Numbered from the stretch's first letter, positions 1-11,069 are shown. The stretch: DNA of 64,000 nucleotides from Lepraria neglecta (GCA_033220425.1 CM065652.1:1736001-1800000); one strand, 5' to 3'. The notes: generated from the sequence alone by a model not told the origin. Program-made: numbers and translations.

Positions 1-1782
1 GCACTATCGAACCTCCATAAGACTCACAAGCTGGGCCTTTCCATCGATAGCGGTTTAGGTTGGCTTGAGGGTCCAGACATGTCCGATCGCGTCCGATTGT
101 TTAAAGAGCCGCCTAAAATCTTTGGTAAGACACACCAGCATCTTGATGCAAAGGCTACGGAGCGTAAACAAGACTGGGACAGCATCCTGCGCACCCTTGG
201 TCTCGATAGCACCACCTACGCCGTTGAAGGAAATACAATTCGCGGTGCACAAGGACCAATTTGGCGAAACAGCTACGGGTTTTACGAGGCCATCGTCGGT
301 CATCGCTACGAGAAGACTCCAAATGGTGATATGGTCAATAAAAAGTGTATCACACTTGTCGATAACGGGCCGCGCCAATCAAATGGGTTCCTTGTCTTCC
401 AAGGCGCGAATCTTTCGGCCAGTGGTAACGCTTCACAACCACCCACTGGAACGCCAACTTTCACCATTCGCAGCTTCGGCCAAGGAAACAACGACAGCCC
501 TTTCAAAGCTGCTTCGCTTGTTCCTTCTGACCTCACAGCTGGCCAGAAGGAATGGCTACTCGAGACAGAGTGGGCTCAGCGTGCCTTTTTGTCCAGTTAC
601 TGCATGGCGTTGATGGATAATTCAGTCACTTTCCAGCATGTTGAGTCTCTTGTCATCTCCAAGCTGTCAAGCAGATACCTGCCTGCTCTCCAGCGCAAAG
701 ACTTCTGGAGAGCTCTTCCGAACCTCAACAGCTTGACATTGAAAGTCTCGGCCGACTTCCGCGACATTCAGAAGAACGACTCAGGGATTGTTGAAGCACT
801 AGATATCGAGCCTTCCAAGGCTGCTAGCCATTTCTATAGCCTTCTCAACGTGTGTGTCGCCGCTGTTTCAGGCATCAAGACGTTAGATCTCGGTTATTGT
901 GGAGGCGGTGAGCGGCAAACAGGCATCTTTGGGCGTAATCAACACGTCCTCCCTGCGCCCTTGACCAATTTCTCAAATCAGCGTGGCGGGCTCGCAACAA
1001 ACATCATCGTGTTACCTCACGTCGAGCACCTCGCTCTTAGCAACTGCTGGATTGCGCCGCCTACCCTTAAAGGCTTTGTTAAGAAGATGGCGGCCCACAA
1101 GATGCACACATTGACACTCAACTCTGTCTCTCTGAGCGGCCACTCCGATGTAATGCAGCCAAATGAGCCTAATCCACTCGGGAACGGAGTTTATTCCACG
1201 GCTAATGGTCCTCCTCGACATTTCAATTACCGAAAGCTTGGTAATCTGTGGGCGCAGCGTGGCAAAGCGTTGGATCCAAGTTCTGATCCAGCATCTTGGC
1301 TCTTTACTGGCGCCCGTATCGGTTCGTGGCGTAACGTCATTGATACCATCACTCCAGGGCCAACGGTCGACCTACTTCGCTACGCTTACAACTATCGGGA
1401 TGATGCTCCTGCGATGCACGACCCAGGCGCTCTCCAGCGAGTCAACTTCATCTCCTGTGGCTACATCAAGCTCGTGAATCAACCAACTTTCGACCAAGGA
1501 TTCCTAGGCGACGTTGACATCACTCCTCCTGCGAGCCTGCAGAGGCGCGCCATGGACCTCATGCCCGTAATGATGCATCGTCCTCAAGATCGACTACTTG
1601 GCCAGATCGTCCCAGTCCTACAGATTGAGGAGGTAGAGGTTTTTCATTCATGTTTCCCCATGAGAATCGGCTGGGGCAATGATCAGAGCAAATACGATAA
1701 CAATGAGGACGGCCAACCCATCGGTGGAAGTGGTCGTTTCTCTGGCCATGTGCAGAAGCTCACGTTCAAGTCATACGAGTGA
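1..1782 (+). CDS. Unrecognised fungal protein, 5' end outside window
   Basis: The reading frame is open from base 1 (it starts ALSNLHKTHK), so the first in-window ATG at 79 is probably internal and the true start lies upstream. At least 593 residues are encoded up to the TGA at 1780-1782, with no intron needed. I do not recognise a catalytic motif. The middle part (about residues 220-390) has spaced leucine-rich stretches such as LNSLTLKV, IKTLDLGYC, VEHLALSNC and MHTLTLNS, which resemble the irregular leucine-rich repeats that follow an F-box in many fungal proteins. An F-box would sit upstream, outside this window. The C-terminus ends in another such stretch, HVQKLTFKSYE. Function is unknown; an F-box/LRR-like protein is inference only. 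Confidence 0.75.
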   Translation, partial: ALSNLHKTHKLGLSIDSGLGWLEGPDMSDRVRLFKEPPKIFGKTHQHLDAKATERKQDWDSILRTLGLDSTTYAVEGNTIRGAQGPIWRNSYGFYEAIVGHRYEKTPNGDMVNKKCITLVDNGPRQSNGFLVFQGANLSASGNASQPPTGTPTFTIRSFGQGNNDSPFKAASLVPSDLTAGQKEWLLETEWAQRAFLSSYCMALMDNSVTFQHVESLVISKLSSRYLPALQRKDFWRALPNLNSLTLKVSADFRDIQKNDSGIVEALDIEPSKAASHFYSLLNVCVAAVSGIKTLDLGYCGGGERQTGIFGRNQHVLPAPLTNFSNQRGGLATNIIVLPHVEHLALSNCWIAPPTLKGFVKKMAAHKMHTLTLNSVSLSGHSDVMQPNEPNPLGNGVYSTANGPPRHFNYRKLGNLWAQRGKALDPSSDPASWLFTGARIGSWRNVIDTITPGPTVDLLRYAYNYRDDAPAMHDPGALQRVNFISCGYIKLVNQPTFDQGFLGDVDITPPASLQRRAMDLMPVMMHRPQDRLLGQIVPVLQIEEVEVFHSCFPMRIGWGNDQSKYDNNEDGQPIGGSGRFSGHVQKLTFKSYE

Positions 1783-2610
1783 AGGATCTCCACCCTCACT
1801 CCCAAACTCTCCGGTACATCTTCAATATTCAAACCATCACAATCAAATTCTTGTACAAACTTCGAGACCAAAAATTTCTTACGGATATAACAACGCGATA
1901 ATTTGACGTCTCATGTTCAAAGATGTCGTAGGATCGCTCAACGCTCACAATGCCTTGGTCTTGATCGTAGCTCTACGTCCAGCCTTTGGCCTTTGGTCCA
2001 TCGATTCGCATCCCCCGCAGGATCACACTCATGCACACCTTTCAAGACATGTCTCTTTTCAGTCTTTCAGTCGATCGCCTCCCACAGAGGCACCATCGAT
2101 AAATTGTCGACCACTACACCTTTCACTTCTACACCAGCACCATTTGCACACCTTTAATGGGCGGGCCGAACGAGGGGCACTTGTTACAATACAACACCAG
2201 CATTTTTATGAGAGATCTCCAATATGATAAATGTTCGACGAGCCTGTATGCGAACAGGAGTTGTCGATAGGATAGAAAATGATTCGAACGATAGCCGATT
2301 TTCACTGTACGATATGATGTCTCATGGAACGACAGCGGAGGAGACGACCTGTACTTGTATATATGTTTCACGAGAGATACCAAGTCCATAGACAGCGTTG
2401 CATGCCAATAAAAGTCAAGAGTCCTGTCACTGAATCATCTCACCCCTCTTCCTCTAGTGTGCCCTTGGAGATTGTTCAATGGATATTTTGATTCTATGCT
2501 AGCTTATGACTATGAGGAGATGCATTGAACTACCCTCAGCTAGCTAAAGCAGCTAATTCCATCGTGTTCCGTCCATTCGCTCAATGCCTTCTCACCAGCA
2601 CCAAGTGCAT
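1783..2610. other. Intergenic, nothing recognised
   Basis: This stretch separates the stop of the first gene from the stop of the L17 gene (convergent). It should hold both 3' UTRs. The open frames here are short and show no family resemblance. No repeat or RNA gene was seen. Confidence 0.5.
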
Positions 2611-3596
2611 CTATCCTTGCGTAATTTGCCTCCTCAATCTCACACCACGCTGTCTCGTATTCAACCTCTTCTTCTCTATCTCCACGACTTGCGGCCCCTT
2701 CTGCACGACTTCTTCGCCTTCGGTGAGGATGAGTTCGATGTGGCATGGGTTGGACATGTAGGGGTTGATCTGTAAAGCTCAGCATCAGCGCTGTCATAAA
2801 GCCACTACCACCCAGAGAGAGAAAGTAGGGAAGGGTACAGCTTACACGACCATGAGCACGATAAGTACGACGACGCTGCTTAGGAGCCTGGTTGACTTGG
2901 ATATGCTTAACGATCAGGTTGCCGGTATCGAGGCCTTTGGTGTCTGCGTTTGCTTCTGCGTTTTTGAGGAGGCCGAGGAGGAATTCGGCGGATTTTTTGG
3001 GCCAGCGGGCTTTGGAGACGCCGAATTGTTTTCCTGTTGATAGAATGGGTCGTTAGTACTTAGTCCATGTCTCTCAGATTCGAGTGTGGTGTAGCCGGGG
3101 CACCAAGCCCAAAGTCTCGAGTTTGAGACCAACACAGCCATCCATAGACCCTCTCCAGACCCAGCCCTTCTCTCGTCCTTAGGAAGTAGAGTATCAACTC
3201 ACCCTGCGCAGTCCGTCCGGTACTCCCAGCATATCTCCTCATAGGCACCGCCTCCTTATGGTCGATGACATTGCCCAAGTATGTAAGAGCGCGCTGGAGC
3301 TTCCAGCCATTGATAGCCTGCGCGGTTTCGCGGGTGTTTTTGAAGGAGACACGGAGGTAGGAGCCGTGAGCGCGGGCGGACTTGCCTGGCTCGATCGAGG
3401 TGGCTGCGTAGCGGACCTAGAGATAGGAAGGTGTCAGCTTTCGTAGGGTAGAGACGAGGGTGGTGGATCTAGTGATTTAGTAAGGGAGATGTTTGGCTGC
3501 TCTCTGCGCAAAGAGACAAGCCCATGGAGGAGCGAAGCGCGGCGGAATCGAAGGCTATAAAGGCTCCAGGTTTGTGAGATTGGGCGAACTTACCAT
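2611..3596 (-). CDS. RPL17: 60S ribosomal protein L17 (uL22)
   Basis: The product is a structural protein of the large ribosomal subunit that lines the exit tunnel. CDS is complement(join(2611..2769, 2846..3033, 3203..3416, 3594..3596)), giving 187 aa, the usual fungal length. Recognition comes from exon-encoded stretches such as [47 protein letters not shown] and [11 protein letters not shown]. All four exons join in phase. Exon 1 of the CDS is only the ATG, followed at once by GTAAGT, and exon 2 resumes with GTCCGCTACGCAGCC (VRYAA). Introns are 177, 169 and 76 bp, long for this window, as is common in fungal ribosomal protein genes. It is divergent to fibrillarin and presumably co-regulated with it. 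Confidence 0.97.
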
Positions 3597-4033
3597 CTTG
3601 ATCGTGTCCTTGGATGGTTGTTGTTGATGCTTCCTGTCTCGCTGAAGTTGGTGATGCTCGAAATTCGAGATCGCTTAACGAATGTGCGCCGCTAAGCGCT
3701 TTTAGACTAGCCGATTTCATTTGCCCGCAATTTTTTGGATCTCGAAAGCTTCAAGGTGAATACTCTTTAACAGCTTCAAATTATCTCTACAATGACTAGG
3801 ATACGGCACGAGGTAAGCAGGGCCCTCGGAGGTATCCTTACGATACTGCGCAACTATAGCTAATCGTGGCTTTCCTCCCAGATCTAAGATTCACGTGCGA
3901 GAAATTCTAGCTGCAAAAGTACCACTGCAAAAGTACCACTGCAAAATTTGAGACGATCTCTACAGAGATTCTACGACCCTGAGACTCCACATGCCCTGCA
4001 CTTGACTCTTTACCATATTCATAAACACACACA
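3597..4033. promoter_or_regulatory. Shared divergent promoter of RPL17 and fibrillarin
   Basis: The two ribosome-biogenesis genes start 437 bp apart in opposite directions, so this segment must carry both promoters. An A/T tract (AATTTTTTGG, about 3729-3738) and a 14-bp repeat near the fibrillarin start are visible. I could not assign known ribosome-biogenesis boxes with confidence. Confidence 0.6.
3912..3951 (+). repeat. 14-bp direct repeat upstream of fibrillarin
   Basis: TGCAAAAGTACCAC occurs at 3912-3925 and again at 3926-3939, followed by a partial third unit TGCAAAATTTGA at 3940-3951. It lies 83-122 bp before the fibrillarin ATG, so it may be a tandem binding site. That role is inference. 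Confidence 0.7.
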
Positions 4034-5286
4034 ATGGCATTCATACCCAGAGGGCGCGGTGGAGACCGTGGTAGGGGAGGAGATCGAGGTGGATTCCGTG
4101 GGGGCTCGCGTGGTGGACCAGGAGGAGCTCGTGGTGGTAGAGGTTAGAATTGCTTCTCTGGTGCAGACCAAGGATTCTTTGCTAAAGCATTTCTACAAGG
4201 CGGCTTCGGCGATCGAGGTGGCAGAGGTGGAGGCAGAGGCGCACCTAGAGGCCGTGGAGCACCAAGAGGAGGGCGGGGAGGACGGGGAGGTATGAGAGGT
4301 GGTGCCAAAGGAGGCGCAAAGACCATAGTCGTATGTTCACGAAAGCTCTCCTACGGTGCTGGTGGTTAGAACTAACGCCAGTGATCAACAGGAACCCCAC
4401 ACACGATTTCCAGGCGTCTTCATCGCCCGCGGCAAGGAAGACATGCTTGTCACTAAGAACATTACACCCGGCGAGTCAGTATATGGCGAAAAACGTATCT
4501 CTGTCGAATCTAGCTCTATTGACCAGTCCCTCACAAACGGCGATGTTGCACCTGCTACAAAGACAGAGTATCGCGTGTGGAACCCTTTCAGGTATGTCAA
4601 ACTTTTAAAATGCCCTAGCTCAACACTCATCGAACCTCAGATCAAAGCTCGCAGCCGGCATACTCGGCGGTCTAGACGAGATCTTCATAAAGCCAGGAGC
4701 AAAAGTGCTATACCTAGGAGCAGCAAGCGGCACATCAGTCTCACACGTCGCGGATATCGTTGGCCCAACAGGGACAGTCTTCGCAGTCGAATTCTCGCAC
4801 CGATCAGGCCGAGATCTCATCAACATGGCCACACACCGCACAAATGTCATCCCAATTGTCGAAGACGCCCGGCACCCTCTCAAATACCGCATGCTTGTCT
4901 CTATGGTGGATGCGATCTTCGCGGATGTTGCGCAACCGGATCAGGCTCGAATTGTGGGGATAAATGCGCATATGTGAGTAGCTTCGGCCCATACTTAGAC
5001 TTGGGAGAGATTGAAGTTAATGAGGAGGCAGGTACTTGAAAGTTGGAGGCGGGGTGGTGGTCAGTATCAAAGCGAATTGTATCGACAGTACCGCACCTGC
5101 AGAGCAAGTCTTTGCACGCGAAGTGCAGAAGATGAAAGAGGAGAGGATCAAACCATTCGAACAAGTGACTCTGGAGCCCTTCGAGAGGGGTGAGTCCTTT
5201 CCCCCTTCCTTTATGTGCAAGCGGTACTGACCTAGGCTACAGATCATTGCATAGTGACAGGGAAATACGTGCGTTCTATGACTTAA
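4034..5286 (+). CDS. NOP1: Fibrillarin, box C/D snoRNP 2'-O-methyltransferase
   Basis: Fibrillarin is the nucleolar S-adenosylmethionine-dependent enzyme that 2'-O-methylates pre-rRNA under guidance of box C/D snoRNAs. CDS is join(4034..4142, 4200..4330, 4392..4591, 4641..4973, 5032..5189, 5243..5286), 324 aa, all exons in phase. The N-terminus is a glycine-arginine-rich domain ([11 protein letters not shown] onward, about residues 5-78). Then follow [17 protein letters not shown], the SAM-binding segment [16 protein letters not shown], and [11 protein letters not shown] near the C-terminus, ending [19 protein letters not shown]. The first donor (GTTAGA) is weak but is the only one that keeps the GAR repeat in phase. 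Start chosen at the ATG opening [10 protein letters not shown]. Confidence 0.96.
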
Positions 5287-5389
5287 AAAGAAGAATCAGG
5301 ATATCAAATGAAGGCGATAATTCATATGCAAGGCGTAAGGTAGTTGCTTTGCGTGCCATGCATACGCGTTTAAGAATTGAATGTGTCAT

Positions 5390-7487
5390 TCAGATAATGA
5401 TCAGATCAGTTCTCTCGTTCTCGATCCATTTTGAACCATTAATCCTCGCTAATCCAACCCGCTTGTATACGTCAATACCACCGCAAGGTACCAGAGCCAG
5501 GCAGGTCGTTGTCCACGCTTCGTCCGGAACAGCGCCGTCTTCGGTGTAAAACACGCCTTTCTCGAAAATGATTGGCAAGCAGAAGATGCCGCCTTCCAGC
5601 AAGTCCTGATTGTCAGGAGAGAACTTGCCGACCAGCTGGCCACTCTCAGTATCCAAGATATTATCGTCATCATCCTCATCCTTCCTCAAAGTCTCGTCGA
5701 CCTCGTCTCCCTTCAACGCCAGCCTAAGCTTTGAACAGCAATTGACCTGCAACATCCCCTCCGCAACCTGCCCGAACGGATTCTTTCCTGGAACAGCTAC
5801 ATCCACCCCTTGAATACTAACGCAATCCAGATCCCAGCTCCTATCCTCGTTCGAATCCTCGAAATCATGAAACGTCACACCGCCCGTCACACTCGCCCAA
5901 TTCCAACTCGGTGCCCTCCACAAATCCAACCTCTCGCCCGGCTCCTCCACCTGCCACAGCAAACCTCTTTGTAGATCACTCTGCCACAGACCGGCTACAT
6001 ACCCAGTCCCCGTCGCTTGGTGGACTAAGCCCGCAATACTGCTCAATGCAGGGAAGATGTCGCTTTCATACTTCAATTCCAGGGAACTGTACTGCTTCAC
6101 CAGATCGTACCACCGATCATACAACTCCAGCAACCTCTCCCTGTCTTGACTACCCCACTCACCCCGCTCCAACCTTGCTCCCATGAATGCATGCCGCAAC
6201 ACTTCGTCCCCACGTCCCCAATTGCGCAAAACGCCCTCAGTTTTCTTTCCTTCAGGATAGCGCTCACTAGCTTCCATCTCGAGACAAGTCCAGCTGATTT
6301 GATCGGACTCGAATAGGAGTGTTCGCGGAGCTAGGATGCGCTCCTGCATCACCCAACCGCGCCGGTCGAGGGGCGAGTAGGCGCGTCGCCGTCATGGGCT
6401 GTGGTCATCTCTTATTCGTACATGGACATGCAACTGTCTTTGATTGTGCTCGTGAATGTTGGTGCTGGGAAACTTAAGAGTGAGCGCACTAGGTCTAACC
6501 AGTCGTGCGTCTCGCCGCATGAAACATCCCATACTCCCATCCTCAGCAGAGATAGTGAAGAGACAATGCCGATAATAATCATCCATTTTCGCGGCTTCGA
6601 GTTCCCAGTCGGACGTGGAGTCTTGGATGATGCAAATGGAGTCGATCCAGAGATACCTGACACCCATCTTGCGGGTGATGGTTACTGCGTCGCGGAATGT
6701 CTTTGAGAGTGACTCCATTGGGATGCCTTCTTGGCGGGACTGGAAGTTAGTGATGGTAGTGGTTATGATTGGTTGGAGGTCCCAGTGGTGGGAGAGGGTT
6801 AGGTAGGGGTTTGGTTTCTTGAGTTTTAGGGAGGATGTGGGGACTGGCTTTGGAGGGTTGGGGATGACGTCCGTGATTCTTGTGGGAAACAGAGAAGAGT
6901 TGCTTGGGTTGGAGCAGGCTGAGTGAGTCTTGATGCACCGGTTTAGCAAGGTAGTGTCTAAGGTGAGGTTGCTGACCGAGCCCATGCTTGATGCACTGGG
7001 AGTGGGTTCGATGTCTGCCACCGCTCCGGCAAGGGAGTCTGCTGGCATATATTCCTTCAGTCTGCCCATCTCATAAACCAGAATTCTGACGATTTTATAG
7101 AAAAAGGGCAAAACAGGAGGTCAGTTACGAACCATCAAGTTCCACAAACTCGAAGGCTGCGCTATTCTCGGTTCCAGAGTACGCAAATATAGCCACATGC
7201 CTCTCTTCAGCTCCTTCCTTCGCGCAGTAAAGTTGGACAGCCTCCAACTCTGGGTTCGGGGGCTTGGGCTTCGATCTTATAAATGGCGTAAACCTCCTGC
7301 TCCGTGTTTGACTGAGACAGTCCCACAACTGGGTGCAGAAGTGGCAGCCTTGGTTAGCAGACACTTCTAGACTTTTGAGATCTGTTTGATGTATGAAGAC
7401 GTAACACAGGTCTATGGTCCAAGTATCATCGGAAGGCTTTGGCGAGTAGCGCTTGAAGTTGATGTTTTGGCATATGTCACAAAGCAT
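5390..7487 (-). pseudogene. HET-domain (heterokaryon incompatibility) protein with one in-frame stop
   Basis: HET-domain proteins act in fungal self/non-self recognition and can trigger cell death. Exon 1 (7129..7487, starting MLCDICQNINF) joins exon 2 (5390..7085) across a 43-bp intron with a GTAACT donor. An alternative ATG lies at 7520. Exon 2 carries the HET core: YLTLSHHWDLQP, then RKMGVRYLWIDSICIIQDS, DWELEAAKMDDYY and further on PLDRRGWVMQERILAPRTL. One TGA at 6392-6394 interrupts the frame just before PLDRRGW, while both sides stay open in the same frame. I found no intron of plausible length that removes it. It may be a recent pseudogene, a polymorphic null allele as is known for het loci, or a sequencing error. 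The C-terminal 330 residues look unbroken. Confidence 0.8.
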
Positions 7488-7629
7488 CTTGAGGTCTTCA
7501 CGGCCTAATGTCCAGAGCATGAGGGCTTATTTGTCACGACTGTCGAAGGGCGTGACGTTGATGATAGCAATAGCTGTAAGTAGCATCCAATATTGTTTCA
7601 ATAACCCGTTCTTCGGGGTTCTGGCTGTA

Positions 7630-8121
7630 GCATTGCCCGACTTAGTCCCTGAGTTCGGCGGCGACCTTCTCACATTGACGGTGTTGGACCTCTTCGCCTC
7701 ACGATATAATGTTCCATTCAGCCTGTCAAAAGTCTGGGAGAAGCTTTTGGACGCGAGTGAGCAAGCACGCTACATGATTAGATGTGGAAAAGGATATCAA
7801 ATAGACACTGCGGAGACGGCGCTTGCGAGCTCGCTCGAGTCTATGGCACAATATTCTCTTAGTCGCTAGCAGGATCTGAAAGCCCGCTCTAGCCTACTTG
7901 CAGTTCTATAGAACATGATTACAGAGCTCGACGCCGACGAGGAAGATGATATACTAGCCGGAGAGATCTATGGCAGATCGCCCCGTGCGACTGATCCTGA
8001 CTACGAAAGCGAAGCCTACTACGAACACCAGGAGATGCTCTCACGAGATGTATACAGAAACAATTGGGAAAAGAGAGTAGAGCGCGCACAAAAGGCAAGG
8101 GATAAACGGGTACAAGGGTAA
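7630..8121 (+). CDS. Possible small hypothetical gene, weak evidence
   Basis: Two plus-strand open stretches (about 7630-7869 and 7915-8121) have coding-like composition. The first includes VWEKLLDASEQARYMIRCGKG; the second is acidic, opening MITELDADEEDDILAGEIYG. They could be joined by an intron of about 50 bp (7862..7911, acceptor CTATAG), which would keep phase. The upstream end is unclear: a good-looking intron (GTAAGT at 7577 to CTGTAG at 7629) would put the next exon out of frame. No family was recognised. This could be the eroded 3' end of a gene. Confidence 0.22.
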
Positions 8122-9604
8122 CATGTATGCCGAAAGACTATCGAACTTGGCCTAGAGACTGCTACACATGGGCCGGGAGCCCACTTTCGAATTGACCTTT
8201 GTTAGGAGGGTATAACTAAGCCCAAGACCACACGGGCGAATAAGAAGAGTTCTAGCTTGGAAGATGAAGAAGGAAGACACCTGGCCGCTAATTCACGGGG
8301 AATCTCCATTCCTCCTGTACAGGGTGATGTTCGACTCGGTGCCCTGAGTAGCTCTGGTAGGAGTCAGAGGTAGGACTATGGCCGGCATGATGACTCTTTT
8401 GACGATGATGATGATCGTTTTTATGGTGATAATAACGACTCAGAGTCACCAAGAAGACTACACAGCGTGTACGCTCGATGATTGCGGGTTTTGTGGACAC
8501 TGCCAATATTAGGCGTCTGCTATTAAGTGTCAATGGGCCCATTCTGGGGCCTTTCTTGTCTCTGATCTGTATTCGGCGCGCATGCGATATCTACAAACTG
8601 TTTTGGTTGTGCCCTCCCCTAATACAGAGGTTTAAAGATTGGAAGCCATGACACTGTGCAAACAGTGATGCTTCAAACATCTAATTCAGCTTACCCGAGT
8701 TCGCATTCTATCTGGCAACTAGCTTGCACAATACGATGGAAATTTCCAACCAATGTGTTATCCACCAGTAGAAAGGTTCAATTGTGACGCCGAGTTTTGG
8801 CCACTTGAGACTTCGTCAGCGGCTGGTATTCTCCACTAGGCAGCTCGATCTTACGAATATACTCGGATAATCTCTAGCGGAACTTTGCTCTATAATCGCA
8901 CGGTTCAACTTACTTGATCGAAGTGTAGCCATTTGGTCAAGGCTTTACATACGCAGAAGAGTTATGCGGATCTTGAGTCGTAATTGAGGCAGGCAAATCG
9001 AGAGAACCCCAACCCTGGCCTCCTGCTCCTCTTCTGGATGCCCGTCAAATCGATTTTGCCGGGCTTAAATTTTGGCTCCCCCCGCCCCTTCCCTCTGCTC
9101 CATTTCTGGTCCCCCGAGGCCACCATTCCGGTCCCTCCACCTGCTCTCATTCTGGTCCCCTCCATCTTGCTCTGTGCCTGGTCAAGCTGCCACTCCTAGG
9201 CCCAGTCTCCCAGGCAACCTCCTGGGAGCTCGGTCGTCCCGGTAGCAATGCGGGTTCCAAACAAGCCACGATCCACCAACCATCCTCCTTCCTGGGAGAA
9301 ATCTTTTGGGAGAACGTTTCTAGGGGGTCAGGAAATTTTTTTTCCAACTCAAGGCTGGATCGAAGAACAAACGGGTCAAGGGTTTCCGGGAGATCCCACC
9401 TCATCGACGGTTGCGGGCATCGATTTTGAATCTGTATTCATAGATTCGCCTCTTCAGTTTTTCTATCCGTCGTTCTGTCCATCTTGGCGAGCTAGATGTA
9501 AAACATTTTATCCCATAGGTCTGGCATCGCGAGTCCATCGAGATGGCGTTAAAGACGCCGGCCCCGCTACCGCTCGAAGCGGAATCTTGAGAGAACGTGT
9601 CGTA
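8122..9604. other. Intergenic, no gene recognised
   Basis: Open frames here are short and lack family resemblance. A small pyrimidine-rich direct repeat (units containing TTCTGGTCCCC or close variants, about 27 bp apart) lies near 9099-9165. The lower end adjoins the Argonaute relic. The segment is probably decayed sequence. Confidence 0.45.
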
Positions 9605-10010
9605 TAGACGTTCTGCAGCAAGGCCTGAGCGTTGTGCTTTTACTACACTCTCAGCCGTTGAACGATCATCTCCTCAAGCTCGGAAACCATCCCTTTACGA
9701 CTCTGCTGACAGCGTACACTGGCTAGCCATTGGCCACACTTCTCATCGATGCTTGCGACAACGCCTACAACGCTGGGTGCGCCCTCGCGGTTCCCGGAGA
9801 GGGGTGCGTCACGTCAATGCAGACGACCATTGTTTTCGAACTCGAAAGAACTCCATTTTGTTTGATGTAATCTGTTGATTGACCCCGCCCCCTTTGAGGT
9901 TCCACTTCATAGCCAGGTTGGCCAAGTACTGCGGGCACCCTCGCTCGGTCTGTGGCTTCGATGTGACGGAGCAAAGAGTGCTTAGTCCATACCGGACGCC
10001 CGCGAGATAT
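9605..10010 (-). pseudogene. Relic of an Argonaute (QDE2-like) PIWI domain
   Basis: Reading the minus strand from 10010 downward gives consecutive PIWI-domain pieces in shifting frames: CPQYLANLAMKWNLKGGG, then TMVVCIDVTHPSPG, then NREGAPSVVGVVASIDEKCG, then KGMVSELEEMIVQRLRV and KHNAQAL. These match the order in fungal Argonautes (QYFANVALKFNLKLGG, TMVVGIDVTHPSPGS, GAPSVAGVVAS, MVSELEEMI.ERL). At least two frame changes and several stops interrupt it. Two adjacent stops replace what is usually a Trp-Gln or Trp-Tyr pair before KHN, as expected from C-to-T/G-to-A decay. Only about 130 codons are recognisable; the N, PAZ and MID domains were not found. The metal-binding DVTHPSPG core survives in sequence, but no functional protein can be made. 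Confidence 0.8.
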
Positions 10011-10261
10011 TTGGTACTCGTGCACAGAAATTTCACGTTCCATAATATGGCCAATCAGCGAAGTACCACATTTTGAAATCCATAGCGTCGACTCGCTGCT
10101 TGTTGCACATATACTTGTTCCGTATCTTCACAATTTGTAGCTCTTTAGATAAGTGATCGATAAGATGTCGCTGGAACCACCGCCGTGAGTTACTGAAGTT
10201 CTTTACAGATCTAACTTCAGATGTAAGCTTGTCGACGGCACGAGCGATAGGGAATCTGCTC

Positions 10262-10570
10262 CATTGAACGGATTTTCTGCACAATATTTATCATGCTATC
10301 CATTTTCGCATTCTTCGAGGCCAGGATCTGCTCCACCTTCTTTTCTTCCTCTCTCTCCGCCGTTTTATATTCCTGCCAGCACTACTCACAAAATCAAATA
10401 AAGCTGTAGGACCGTATACTTTCCGATCGTGAGAATCTCCATAAAATTGGTGCACGGTCAGACGGACTCTGCAGATTTCACATATCGGCTTCTTCTGGTC
10501 TTGCATACACTCAGAGCAGGCGCAAGGGCTACCAAAGTCGCAACTGCTGTAATGGACCGGAGAGGAGTAA
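10262..10570 (-). pseudogene. Fragment of a cysteine-rich protein of unknown family
   Basis: On the minus strand, just upstream of the Argonaute relic, a frame reads HYSSCDFGSPCACSEC, then KKPICEICRVRLTVHQF and KVYGPTALFDF. The spacing C-x5-C-x-C-x2-C followed by C-x2-C suggests a zinc-binding module. A frame change follows, and the neighbouring frame continues with a charged, helix-like stretch (EREEEKVEQILASKN, then MDSMINIVQKIRSMEQIP). No start, stop or full domain could be set. It may belong to the same decayed block as the Argonaute relic, or be a separate gene. Confidence 0.4.
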
Positions 10571-11069
10571 AAGAACCTTAAAACGAGGCTTCTCTTTAGA
10601 AAAAGGGCATGCTTAGTAATTGTATTGGAGTCTTTCGTCGCGATTGAACTCTATATAAACCGTCTGAGCAATCTCACATAATTCTGAACGAAGGCCGAAC
10701 GCGTCTGGTATCGAAGCAGAATGGACATGCTGTCTGTTGAATTGTGAGGGAAGTGGTCGTAGTGACTGGAGACCCCATTGCTTTTGCCTCCACTTCTCAG
10801 CCTAGGTTGTCTAGCGTTTCAAACTATGGCTCTTCTCCCAGCCGTTGCCCATCTGACAGCCCTACCGCTCTGCTCCATAGCCCCAAGCCCCCGCCCATTG
10901 TAAGCTGTGAGTCATCCTTCCGACCCCGCATATCGTCAGTAGCCGCCCAACCCAAGCCGCTTTACCCCCGCACCATCGTCTCCTCTCCAACCTCTATTTG
11001 ACTGCATCATTAACTGATCCTTCGCTTGGGGACGTACATTGCGACGACAGTGGAGCCCATCACAGCAAA
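10571..11069. other. Intergenic upstream of the tetraspanin-like gene
   Basis: No gene was recognised. A TATATAAA-type sequence (about 10652-10660, TCTATATAAACC) is present but lies some 410 bp from the next start codon. The rest presumably holds the promoter and 5' UTR of the gene at 11070. Confidence 0.45.

Noticed and set aside
3034-3593. Long introns of the L17 gene as possible hosts of box C/D snoRNAs
   Set aside because: No C box (RTGATGA) paired with a D box (CTGA) at suitable spacing was found in either intron.
7577-7629. Good-looking intron (GTAAGT to CTGTAG) upstream of the 7630-8121 open stretches
   Set aside because: Splicing it puts the following coding-like stretch out of frame with an early stop, so it was not used for a gene model.
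9500-9560. Plus-strand phrase RVHRDGV near the Argonaute relic, similar to the PIWI motif VYRDGV
   Set aside because: It is on the opposite strand from the relic and is not flanked by other PIWI motifs; taken as chance.
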